Assembly: GCA_000934455.1 (NCBI GenBank)
Contig: KN885310.1
Location: 1 to 21,265, forward strand
DNA from: Apostichopus parvimensis
Taxonomy: Eukaryota > Echinodermata > Holothuroidea > Aspidochirotida > Stichopodidae
DNA length: 21,265 nt
Reading direction: 5' to 3'
This document shows, piece after piece, positions 18,901-21,265 of the stretch. A program made the translations under genes and the position numbers. The notes under the pieces are model-generated. The model ran no database searches. It was not told the origin of the DNA and saw nothing but the letters and a program-made list of their open reading frames with translations. Within the stretch, counting starts at the first letter, position 1; every line of letters begins with the position of its first letter.

Positions 18901-21130
18901 CTGACAATCACACAGTCCTATGGGGTGCTTCAATTATTAATCTGTGTTTTTGGTTTCATTCCACAGTTTGAGGAGATCATAGAGGACAACGATCCACTTC
19001 CTCCCAAAGAGTGTAGTCATGTGGTGAACCTGCTCAACGCCCTACAGGTCAACCTGCTCACCTGGTGTCAAAAACTCATCCAGACTCAAACACCCAAGGC
19101 AGAAGCAATCGCTGTCAATGTCCTCAAAAGTTGTAAGTTTATTGTACTTCTAGGGGAAAACTATGTGATTTGGAATTGGTTGACGGTTAGTGTACAGACA
19201 GGTGTAAACAATGGTATCGGAGACAATGGTATCAGAAACAATGGTATTGGAAATGATTGTATCGGAAACAATGGTATGAGAAACAGTGGTATCGGAAACA
19301 GTGGTATCGGAAACAATGGTATCGGAAACAATGGTATTGGAAATGATTGTATCGGAAACAATGGTATGAGAAACAATGGTAACGGAAACAATGGTATTGG
19401 AAATAATTTATTGGAAACAATTGTATGAGAAACAATGGTATCGGAGACAATGGTATCAGAAACAATGGTATGAGAAACAGTGGTATCGGAAACAATGGCG
19501 TGGGAAACAATGGTATAGGAATACTTTGTATAAATGTATGCAAGGGTATAGATTGGTGTTAATGTGGTGCAGTTGGTTTAGACTTGGTAGAGATGGGTAT
19601 AGAATGGGTTTACAAATTGGTATAGATGGGTGTAGTGATGGTAGAGATTGGTGTACTCATGACACAGATGGGTGTAGTCATGGTGCTGATGGGTGTAGAT
19701 TTGATACGCATGAGTGTAGAATGGGTTTATGCAAAAGCACAGAATGATGGACACAGTACTGGTATCAACAGATGAAAAGCTGAACATGTCACTATATTAT
19801 TGTCTATCACGTCTATGAAAGGCAAATTAGTAGAACAGTGACTGGAACAGGGCTAGGGATTGAAAGAAAATGGAAGAGGTTTGATTGGGAGGGAGATCCA
19901 ATGGTCATCGGTAAATACAATCTAGTTGATTTCTGTTCTGTTCTTCAGATCAAGTGAACAAATCAGTCAAATTTAACTCTCTATTGTTATTGTTTGGGGA
20001 TTATATTAAACGTTCAGTAAAGCTTATGTCCCCCTTATGATCCTGACTTTCCTGTATCTCATTACAGATTGTAAATCGATGTATTCCTGGATCTGCAATG
20101 CAGTCATTCTTTGGTCTCAGCAAGGAACTAGTATAGGATGCATGAAATCTCTCAAGTTTTCTTTCTTGGAGAGTACCTTCCATCAGATGGTAAGTATGAA
20201 TCGACTATATGTCGTTTCATAACTTGCATGATTTTTTTTTGTTTTTTTTTGCAGTTCATAACATCTTCTTTCTTCCTATCAGTATGCGATGTTATCAAGA
20301 ACCCATCTTTTTGCAAATTTGTTGGAAAGGTAGTAAGAGATAATTATATGAGAAATTGATCAGATGCTGAGCTTCGGTCTCGTCTGTCAACTATTAGAGA
20401 CTACCATTGGTACCCATATCACTCTAGTACTCCGAGACCTGCATTGGTTGCCAATTCATCGCCGGATAAATTACAAGCTCATTCTGCACGTTTTTCGAAT
20501 TCTTCATGATAAATCTCCGAGTTATATGACTGATTTGGTGAAACGCTACACGCCAGCTAGGGCATTACGGTCCCAAAGTCATCTTTCTCTAGTCATTCCT
20601 CGTACTAACAAAGTCACGTATGGAGATTTTTCTTTCAGTGCAGCAGGTCCTAAACTATGGAATTCTCTTCCTCATCACTTGAGAAATATCACATCTATTG
20701 ACACTTTTAAGAAGCATTTGAAAACTTATCTAATTCGGCTTGAGTATGGGCATTAATCTTATTCGTTGCTTTATTCACATTACTGTGCCCATTTTTATGT
20801 ATATTTATATTTTTATGTTCTTTATTATGGTTGATAACCCTGTCTTATATAATTTTTTTATTAAGTTTGGTAATTTTATATTCCAGGTATTGGTTCTTTT
20901 GTACAGTGCTCTTGAGCATGTTTTATTTCATGATAACAGCACTTTAATATATGGTATTTATTATATTATATTATTATATATCGCTCTTGTCATCTCTTCT
21001 CAATTGACAGATAACCATTCTGCATTGGATGAGCGACAGCAAGATGCCACATCTCCAGTTAGCCCACCGTCTCTTCAAGGTAGCAGAGGAACTCCACAAA
21101 GTGGTCAATCTAGAAAGTGTCAAAAAAGAG
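740..21130 (+). CDS. ZZEF1: ZZEF1 orthologue, central part, 23 internal exons (spliced gene span)
   Basis: The spliced exons give about 853 codons that follow vertebrate ZZEF1 from inside the APC10/DOC domain to shortly before the CUB domain. The order of matching blocks is the same as I remember for the human protein: DGDVSTFWQSDG (DOC), CDVRVHGLKAVG, AVWYLSIL, QQMPPLSL, LARGNIPSV, KGGIGPKCGLI, TRLGIVGLRFHGYW, GAPIFFP, FRSLCWYF and NLLTWCQ. All introns are GT-AG and phases agree throughout. In human, ZZEF1 is a large protein of nearly 3,000 residues with an EF-hand, DOC, CUB and two ZZ fingers; the ZZ fingers read the histone H3 tail and the protein acts as a transcriptional co-regulator. 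Those ZZ and EF-hand parts lie outside this window. Exon assignment rests on homology and splice signals only; no transcript was seen. Individual exons are listed below, numbered within this window. Confidence 0.93.
953..1652. other. Intron 1, GGATC-rich degenerate stretch
   Basis: From about 960 to 1390 the words GGATC and GAAGGATC recur at irregular spacing, suggesting a decayed tandem repeat. A CCCCCTCCC...CCCCCC run lies near 1416-1437. No coding potential is seen outside the exons. Confidence 0.45.
1653..1787 (+). CDS. ZZEF1: ZZEF1 exon 2: DOC domain, middle to end
   Basis: About 45 residues. EVTLLDNAKI leads into RFIQINIKKCQ and CDVRVHGLKAVG, which match the last core strands of the ZZEF1 DOC domain. 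Acceptor CTCTGCAG, donor AG|GTAAAC, phase 2 on both sides. An opposite-strand open frame over 1558-1764 is only the shadow of this exon. Confidence 0.93.
1788..2595. other. Intron 2, no recognised feature
   Basis: 808 bases of AT-rich sequence. I see no exon, element end or tandem repeat that I can support. Confidence 0.6.
2596..2727 (+). CDS. ZZEF1: ZZEF1 exon 3: end of DOC and following helical segment
   Basis: About 44 residues: GMEVNIAETSAVWYLSIL, then APHLQSAILENTK. The SAVWYLSIL block corresponds to the SAIWYWSLL block that follows the DOC domain in vertebrate ZZEF1. Acceptor TTTTCCTCACAG, donor AA|GTAAGT, phase 2 at both ends. Confidence 0.93.
2728..3111. other. Intron 3, pyrimidine-rich tract
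   Basis: A C/T-rich stretch at about 2800-2870 contains several CCCC words; the rest is plain AT-rich intron. Confidence 0.5.
3112..3228 (+). CDS. ZZEF1: ZZEF1 exon 4
   Basis: About 39 residues. TALQQMPPLSL is nearly identical to the vertebrate block KALQHMPPLSL. ITPKILDQAEEFLVTVSK follows, matching the vertebrate NVLEEVDSFLI stretch. Acceptor TTGGTTCACAG, donor AA|GTAAGG, phase 2. No domain with known fold is assigned here. Confidence 0.92.
3318..3571. mobile_element. hAT-like MITE, 254 bases
   Basis: The left end CAAGGTTGTGCAAAG and the complement of the right end, CAGGGGTGGGCATGG, agree at 10 of 15 positions, and both resemble the CAGGGGTGGGCAAA-type ends of hAT-Charlie elements. The 8 bases outside each end are GTCTAGAT (3310-3317) and CTCTAGAT (3572-3579), 7 of 8 equal, as expected for a hAT target duplication. 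There is no transposase. It holds a perfect 16-base palindrome, GACATGTATACATGTC, at 3482-3497. It sits in intron 4; the rest of that intron (3580-3996) has only an unsupported open frame. Confidence 0.72.
3997..4103 (+). CDS. ZZEF1: ZZEF1 exon 5
   Basis: About 36 residues with LEGLLLLLQLSLARGNIPSV, matching the helical LALARG-type block of vertebrate ZZEF1. The acceptor CTTTCATCTAG has a pyrimidine tract; the donor A|GTAAGT leaves phase 1. The phase change from 2 to 1 is taken up correctly by exon 6. Confidence 0.9.
4104..5264. other. Intron 5, G-rich and C-rich tracts
   Basis: There is a short G-rich run at about 4411-4431 (GGGGGGAGGGAGGGG) and a pyrimidine tract at about 4840-4910 made of CCCT and CCTACC words. 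Otherwise I see nothing. The open frame covering 5120-5455 is exon 6 plus flanking intron. Confidence 0.5.
5265..5387 (+). CDS. ZZEF1: ZZEF1 exon 6
   Basis: About 41 residues. A polar, serine-rich stretch (DDISSGPSDGISSDS) is followed by SIESVQTSLLKKHG, which lines up with the vertebrate SVRQNLLLKYGKP helix. The serine-rich part is probably a flexible linker and may differ between species. Acceptor TTGTTTCTAG, donor G|GTGAGA, phase 1. Confidence 0.88.
5388..6145. other. Intron 6, no recognised feature
   Basis: 758 bases. A 71-residue open frame at 5506-5721 has no resemblance to ZZEF1 or any family I know. A single hAT-like end (CAGGGGTGCCATG at 5779-5791) has no partner nearby. Confidence 0.5.
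6146..6244 (+). CDS. ZZEF1: ZZEF1 exon 7
   Basis: About 33 residues: SVLENFEVTSSGGSRDLKSE and then SNVLSSNWNSE, weakly matching the vertebrate stretch that ends in ENLLVEPW. This is one of the less conserved exons; it is supported mainly by clean splice sites (TATTTCCAG and G|GTAAGC) and matching phase 1 on both sides. Confidence 0.85.
6353..6592. repeat. Polypurine tract with G-quadruplex motif (intron 7)
   Basis: About 240 bases made almost only of A and G on the + strand, built from GGA, GAAG and AGGGG words. At 6372-6398 four runs of four or five G are separated by 2, 1 and 7 bases, which fits the G-quadruplex pattern on the sense strand, so also in the pre-mRNA. Such mirror-like purine tracts can also form triplex DNA. 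No coding role. Confidence 0.8.
6916..6998 (+). CDS. ZZEF1: ZZEF1 exon 8
   Basis: About 28 residues: TEPSVTMVFHNPNHSFQLTK then VDIK. It corresponds to the vertebrate block that reads TESAFQVTQIRIMV. Alternating hydrophobic residues suggest beta strands. Acceptor TTCTGTTTTGCAG, donor AAA|GTAAGT, leaving phase 0. Confidence 0.9.
7205..7225. repeat. C12-A9 homopolymer pair (intron 8)
   Basis: Twelve C followed by nine A in the 291-base intron 8, about 65 bases before the acceptor. It is a likely site of length variation and sequencing error. Confidence 0.85.
7290..7360 (+). CDS. ZZEF1: ZZEF1 exon 9
   Basis: About 24 residues: SKGGIGPKCGLILVVDEV, nearly the same as the vertebrate RRGGIGAQCGLVFAY block. 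This is one of the most diagnostic short matches in the window. Acceptor TTGTTGTAATAG, donor AA|GTAAGT, phase 2. Confidence 0.93.
7517..7605. repeat. Nested inverted repeats (three-way-junction-like fold) in intron 9
   Basis: An outer pair AAGTTGGTT (7517-7525) / AACCAACTT (7597-7605) encloses two hairpins: AAAGAAGTG (7553-7561) with CACTTCTTT (7567-7575), and TTTAATCCTT (7573-7582) with AAGGATTAAA (7589-7598). All stems are perfect; the hairpins share a few bases at their edges. No target-site duplication or element identity was found. Confidence 0.7.
8090..8255. repeat. TACT-rich degenerate repeat (intron 9)
   Basis: About nine TACT words (GTACTC, GTACTTG, AATACTC) lie within 165 bases, in a pattern that recalls decayed non-autonomous transposons rather than a clean tandem array. 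Ends are not defined. The remainder of intron 9 (7361-8569) has only a C-rich patch at 8455-8506. Confidence 0.5.
8570..8653 (+). CDS. ZZEF1: ZZEF1 exon 10
   Basis: About 28 residues, acidic and aromatic: CFDFNDLERFDSWTEDDYRR. It fits the vertebrate HFKRFEKYDKWKLQEL block. Acceptor CCATTTCTGTTTCAG, donor GG|GTAAAT, phase 2 at both ends. Confidence 0.88.
8654..9731. other. Intron 10, no recognised feature
   Basis: 1,078 bases of AT-rich sequence without recognisable exon, repeat or transposon end. Confidence 0.55.
9732..9809 (+). CDS. ZZEF1: ZZEF1 exon 11
   Basis: About 26 residues: GHQGTIPCDGSLEVVAHFSL then LDN. Conservation is lower than in the neighbours, so the call rests on position, open frame, phase 2 on both sides and the splice sites (TTCCGTTTAG and TT|GTGAGT). 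It supplies a short bridge between exon 10 and the conserved exon 12. Confidence 0.82.
10767..10810. repeat. Two abutting hairpins with competing pairing (intron 11)
   Basis: GACCTG (10774-10779) pairs with CAGGTC (10788-10793), extended by GGAGC (10767-10771) with GCTCC (10795-10799). The same AGCTCC (10794-10799) can instead pair with GGAGCT (10805-10810). It lies in a locally GC-rich patch (about 10620-10810) of unknown origin. The rest of intron 11 (9810-10996) shows nothing. Confidence 0.6.
10997..11156 (+). CDS. ZZEF1: ZZEF1 exon 12: second DOC-like strand segment
   Basis: About 54 residues. SCPVGSHVIIKFLKPR and TRLGIVGLRFHGYW match the vertebrate blocks CRVAKYLMVKFL and ERLGVQGLTISGYL. 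The pattern resembles the closing strands of discoidin/DOC-type jelly rolls and partly mirrors exon 2. Acceptor TTTCCTGAAG, donor ATT|GTAGGT, phase 0 at the end. The opposite-strand open frames at 10857-11114 are shadows of this exon. Confidence 0.93.
11364..11679 (-). mobile_element. tRNA-derived SINE, minus strand (intron 12)
   Basis: Read on the minus strand the element starts near 11679 with a tRNA-like head: A box TGGTCAAGTGG (11670-11660) and B box GGTTCCAGTCC (11626-11616), 44 bases apart from start to start as in tRNA genes. A body of about 180 bases follows. The 3' end reads GCGCCTTGAGCACCG, CGGTG, then GCGCTTTATAAAT and a TTATTATTATT tail. The head is tRNA-like only; it is not a functional tRNA gene. 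Target duplications were not clear. The rest of intron 12 (11157-11363, 11680-12410) shows nothing else. Confidence 0.85.
12411..12494 (+). CDS. ZZEF1: ZZEF1 exon 13 (core; possible 33-base 5' extension)
   Basis: 28 residues: LQPEEHSVCYPTLLSSVLWF then LVTLCQNV, matching vertebrate EESVCGATLLLRTLQFIQQL. Acceptor CTTCATTTCAG, donor GTG|GTGAGT, phase 0 at both ends. A second good acceptor, CTATTTGACAG ending at 12377, would add 11 in-frame residues without a stop. Vertebrate ZZEF1 has a CxxC pair just before this block that I do not see in either version. Confidence 0.88.
12548..13075. mobile_element. hAT-type MITE, 528 bases, with 8-base target duplication
   Basis: The perfect direct repeat TGATAGAG flanks both sides (12540-12547 and 13076-13083). 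The ends are inverted: CAAGGGGTTCCCTAAC at the left and, in complement, CAGGGTTTCCCTAAC at the right, close to the hAT consensus CAGGGGTTCCC. Near each end are GAACCCCC/GGGGGTTC words typical of hAT subterminal regions. A run of 12 G lies at 13044-13055. No transposase is encoded; minus-strand open frames of 90 and 77 residues inside are not recognised. It was inserted into intron 13, 53 bases after exon 13. Confidence 0.88.
13178..13303 (+). repeat. 21-base minisatellite, five full units plus one decayed
   Basis: Five units of exactly 21 bases run from 13199 to 13303 and one decayed unit precedes them. Four of the five full units carry TGACATCATCAAGCC, preceded by TTGAAA or TTGAGA; the unit at 13241-13261 has TGATATCATC instead. 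The period is a multiple of three, so translated frames show a 7-residue SSSLEMT-like repeat, but this lies in intron 13 and is not coding. TGACATCA is one base from the CRE site TGACGTCA. Confidence 0.92.
13410..13525 (+). CDS. ZZEF1: ZZEF1 exon 14
   Basis: About 39 residues: KEASVNGKFQSVDFNLENLH then PESLCEFYFQLPD. The second half fits the vertebrate FLDFAGLDLQIFWNFYSKL block. Acceptor TTTTCTTCCACAG, donor AA|GTAGAG, leaving phase 2. Confidence 0.9.
13526..13950. other. Intron 14, no recognised feature
   Basis: 425 bases. A minus-strand open frame of 113 residues that overlaps exon 14 and this intron has no recognisable content and is taken as chance. Confidence 0.55.
13951..14083 (+). CDS. 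ZZEF1: ZZEF1 exon 15, with CAGCAG tandem acceptor
   Basis: About 45 residues: SLSTYLQSRELLLHLFHSSI then PQFTKEIEQREINIKHGVDK, a helical block like the vertebrate AQTLLLQLLQSCFSVL stretch. The acceptor is a CAGCAG pair: use of the first AG keeps a serine codon (AGC), use of the second removes it, and both keep frame. Donor GAG|GTATAG, phase 0. Confidence 0.9.
14120..14206. repeat. ATT/AGT microsatellite (intron 15)
   Basis: An ATT trinucleotide array with an embedded AGT block (GTAGTAGTAGTAG). The rest of intron 15 (14207-15144) is AT-rich with an unsupported open frame at 14730-14993. Confidence 0.9.
15145..15307 (+). CDS. ZZEF1: ZZEF1 exon 16
   Basis: About 55 residues. A charged start (IEETKETEIN) leads into TLLKQMFDHLCQLLEPDLPS and AASRVILDG, matching vertebrate KELYTHLCDVVDKV and RNTLLNG. 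Acceptor TTTTATAAG is rather short of pyrimidines near the AG; donor G|GTGAGA, phase 1. Confidence 0.9.
15700..16060 (+). pseudogene. Decayed Penelope-like element fragment, GIY-YIG endonuclease region (intron 16)
   Basis: One reading frame, interrupted by several stops but without frameshift, shows the C-terminal region of Penelope-like retroelements. In order: a cysteine-rich linker (CLHIC, then CQICPHI), the GIY-YIG core as VIYICYCALCKEG followed by VGETGSRFRLRFNNHKK, and the end block NFKSATEHKQKEIDWIY. IY and VG stand where the family has its IY and YVG motif; FKSAT..K.KE..WI is also a family trait. In-frame stops (for example TAA at 15810 and stops between 15930 and 15950) show it is dead. 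The reverse transcriptase part is not seen upstream. It belongs to no host gene. Confidence 0.78.
16070..16677. other. Second half of intron 16, no recognised feature
   Basis: A somewhat GC-richer patch at about 16330-16460 may be another old repeat, but no ends or coding traces were found. Confidence 0.45.
16678..16742 (+). CDS. ZZEF1: ZZEF1 exon 17
   Basis: About 22 residues: GAPIFFPDKESRKKQLFNMI then YD, a clear match to the vertebrate GAAIFFPNRQTRRNHLFTMM block. Acceptor CTTCCCTCGCAG after a long T-run, donor GAT|GTAAGT, phase 0. Confidence 0.93.
16986..17260. repeat. AT-rich direct duplication, about 138-base offset (intron 17)
   Basis: Two diverged copies (about 16986-17112 and 17124-17260) share the order: ATTATATTAATT, ATTGTGTAAT, ATAATAACATATAT, then ATATCAGCTAATTAATATTT and TTCCA.TGCTT. 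The copies differ by substitutions and small indels. A run of C lies just after, near 17304-17314. Confidence 0.8.
17457..17561 (+). CDS. ZZEF1: ZZEF1 exon 18
   Basis: 35 residues, phase 0 at both ends: RIVFRSLCWYFGSVDSSGLL then DLPSDVSE, matching vertebrate LTFRSLCTYF and GGLLLLPEK. The acceptor is ACTAAAG ending at 17456, with a T-rich tract before it; an in-frame TGA at 17442-17444 prevents a further upstream start. Donor GAG|GTGAGC. The opposite-strand open frame at 17353-17577 is a shadow. Confidence 0.9.
17648..17950 (+). mobile_element. Second tRNA-headed SINE, plus strand (intron 18)
   Basis: The head repeats that of the SINE at 11364-11679: GTTGTGGTCAAGTGG (A box at 17655-17665), TTAAGG, GGACTTGT and TTGCAG in the same spacing. 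The B box, expected near 17699, is decayed. The body differs from the first SINE, except for an ACCTGGGT word, and ends in GTAAATACAGGCTGTGGCC. The 3' end is not well defined. The rest of intron 18 (17562-18549) shows nothing else. Confidence 0.65.
18550..18615 (+). CDS. ZZEF1: ZZEF1 exon 19
   Basis: 22 residues, phase 0 at both ends: VTVDTSAILSVFDTLLCVAY then KE, matching vertebrate NISEVLAVMDTLVSVAARE. Acceptor GCTATTTTTAG, donor GAG|GTAAGA. Confidence 0.92.
18616..18966. other. Intron 19, no recognised feature
   Basis: 351 bases. An open stretch before exon 20 reads in frame but does not resemble ZZEF1 and lies before a good acceptor, so it is taken as intron. Confidence 0.55.
18967..19132 (+). 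CDS. ZZEF1: ZZEF1 exon 20
   Basis: 55 residues plus one base. PPKECSHVVNLLNALQVNLL then TWCQKLIQ matches vertebrate SLFWSVQGSLLSWCYLQL; KAEAIAVNVLKS follows like KDLAVDLIEKY. Acceptor TTTCATTCCACAG, donor T|GTAAGT, phase 1. The reading frame stays open past the donor into a minisatellite until a TGA at 19426-19428, so an unspliced transcript would add about 98 residues (see findings). Confidence 0.93.
19213..19526 (+). repeat. 15-base minisatellite, 21 units, with 90-base higher-order order
   Basis: Consensus GGTATCGGAAACAAT. Twenty units are exactly 15 bases and one (19408-19421) has lost a base. The trio GGTATTGGAAATGAT, TGTATCGGAAACAAT, GGTATGAGAAACA.T occurs at 19243-19287 and again 90 bases later, showing expansion by blocks of six units. 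Because 15 is a multiple of three, several frames on both strands are open; these are not genes. In the exon 20 frame it reads as NNGIG repeats. Confidence 0.95.
19527..19740. repeat. Decayed GATGGGTGTAG-type repeat beside the 15-base array
   Basis: Irregular copies of TAGATGGGTGTAG, GTAGAGATGGGTATAG and TAGAATGGG continue for about 200 bases after the clean array. This may be an older or different minisatellite. The remaining intron 20 sequence (19741-20067) shows nothing. Confidence 0.7.
20068..20189 (+). CDS. ZZEF1: ZZEF1 exon 21
   Basis: About 41 residues: CKSMYSWICNAVILWSQQGT then KSLKFSFLESTFHQM. It fits, at moderate similarity, the vertebrate FLASMRAILESLFSQYSGKT block. The first codon (TAT) is completed across the junction from exon 20. 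Acceptor CTCATTACAG, donor ATG|GTAAGT, phase 0. Confidence 0.82.
20283..20329 (+). CDS. ZZEF1: ZZEF1 exon 22
   Basis: About 16 residues: AMLSRTHLFANLLE, a helix that suits the vertebrate AARQLVIFLLDF block. Acceptor TTTCTTCCTATCAG, donor AG|GTAGTA, phase 2. A competing acceptor 28 bases upstream (TTTTTTTTGCAG ending at 20254) opens another frame, discussed in the findings. Intron 21 is only 93 bases. Confidence 0.72.
20370..20985 (+). mobile_element. 5'-truncated CR1/L2-like LINE, 3' end only (intron 22)
   Basis: The open frame to 20756 carries the C-terminal part of a non-LTR retrotransposon polyprotein after the polymerase core: HITLVLRDLHWLPIHRRINY, SPSYMTDLVKRYTPARALRS, then FSFSAAGPKLWNSLPHHLR and FKKHLKTYL, ending with a stop. 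These are typical of CR1/L2/Rex1-group LINEs. A 3' UTR follows with an AGTGCT...AGCACT stem, CTTGAGCATG inside, then TATTTATTATATTATATT as the tail. The element starts about 40 bases after exon 22 and ends just before the exon 23 acceptors. The endonuclease and polymerase parts are missing, so it is a dead-on-arrival copy. Confidence 0.88.
21040..21130 (+). CDS. ZZEF1: ZZEF1 exon 23 (5' boundary uncertain)
   Basis: About 30 residues: KMPHLQLAHRLFKVAEELHK then VVNLESVKKE, matching vertebrate DIPHCVLLREFSVLTELLKKL. The donor GAG|GTAAGA is clear and phase 0. The start is uncertain: 21040 and 21034 fit the phase left by exon 22 but have weak pyrimidine tracts, whereas the strong acceptor at 21010 fits only the alternative exon 22 frame. 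I prefer 21040 because the spacing to exon 22 is closest to the vertebrate protein. Confidence 0.75.
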
Positions 21131-21265
21131 GTAAGAAAAATAAAAAAACTGTGAGTAGCAAGCAAGGGGAAATCTTTTGTATTTAGCGTAAGGTTAATGT
21201 TTCTCATGATTAGGAGAGGGATGTCATGGATTGGAGTGCGGGTTGTGGGAGGGGTGGGGGATGGG
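21131..21265. other. Start of the intron after exon 23
   Basis: Donor GTAAGA, then AT-rich sequence that becomes G-rich at the window end (GGGAGGGGTGGGGG near 21248-21261). Confidence 0.6.

Noticed and set aside
18760..18966. Open stretch before exon 20 as an extra exon or 5' extension
   Set aside because: It does not resemble ZZEF1, and exons 19 and 20 already join in phase at places that match the vertebrate protein.
19161..19747. Plus- and minus-strand open frames with periodic peptides (FPIPL, RYHCF, KQWY)
   Set aside because: Product of a 15-base repeat whose length is a multiple of three.

Overview
This window looks like animal nuclear DNA. It is AT-rich, the coding sequence is cut into short pieces by GT-AG introns, and the introns hold SINEs, a LINE fragment, a Penelope-like fossil, hAT-type MITEs and minisatellites. 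The protein is clearly metazoan. The repeat style (tRNA-headed SINEs whose tail reads GCGCTTTATAAAT then TTATTATT, LINEs with a matching tail, long C or G runs) is what I associate with marine invertebrate deuterostomes, an echinoderm being my best guess. The species is inference.

One gene runs through the whole window on the + strand: the middle part of an orthologue of ZZEF1 (zinc finger ZZ-type and EF-hand domain-containing protein 1). I could place 23 consecutive internal exons (about 2.56 kb of coding sequence, about 853 codons) between positions 740 and 21130. Intron phases agree at every junction. Exons 1-3 carry most of the APC10/DOC domain. The rest is the long region between DOC and CUB, recognised by co-linear similarity to what I remember of vertebrate ZZEF1. 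The EF-hand end lies upstream, and the CUB and two ZZ fingers lie downstream. No start codon, stop codon, promoter or poly(A) site of the gene is in the window.

Layout: 1-739 intron with a TTGG-rich 116-base tandem repeat; 740-3228 exons 1-4 (DOC and following segment); intron 4 with a 254-base hAT-like MITE; 3997-7360 exons 5-9, with a purine-only G-quadruplex-prone tract in intron 7; intron 9 with nested hairpins and a TACT-rich repeat; 8570-11156 exons 10-12, ending in a segment that resembles the DOC C-terminal strands; intron 12 with a tRNA-derived SINE; 12411-13525 exons 13-14 around a 528-base hAT MITE with a perfect 8-base target duplication and a 21-base minisatellite; 13951-15307 exons 15-16; intron 16 with a dead Penelope-like GIY-YIG fragment; 16678-18615 exons 17-19, with an AT-rich duplication and a second SINE; 18967-20329 exons 20-22 with a 15-base minisatellite that stays open in the exon 20 frame; intron 22 with the 3' end of a CR1/L2-like LINE; exon 23 at 21040-21130.

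I found no second host gene, RNA gene, CRISPR array or convincing new multi-gene system. The more unusual points are the in-frame minisatellite read-through behind exon 20, several frame-compatible alternative acceptors (exons 13, 15, 22/23), the GIY-YIG fossil, two hAT MITEs with target-site duplications, and a SINE/LINE pair whose 3' tails share sequence and a predicted fold.
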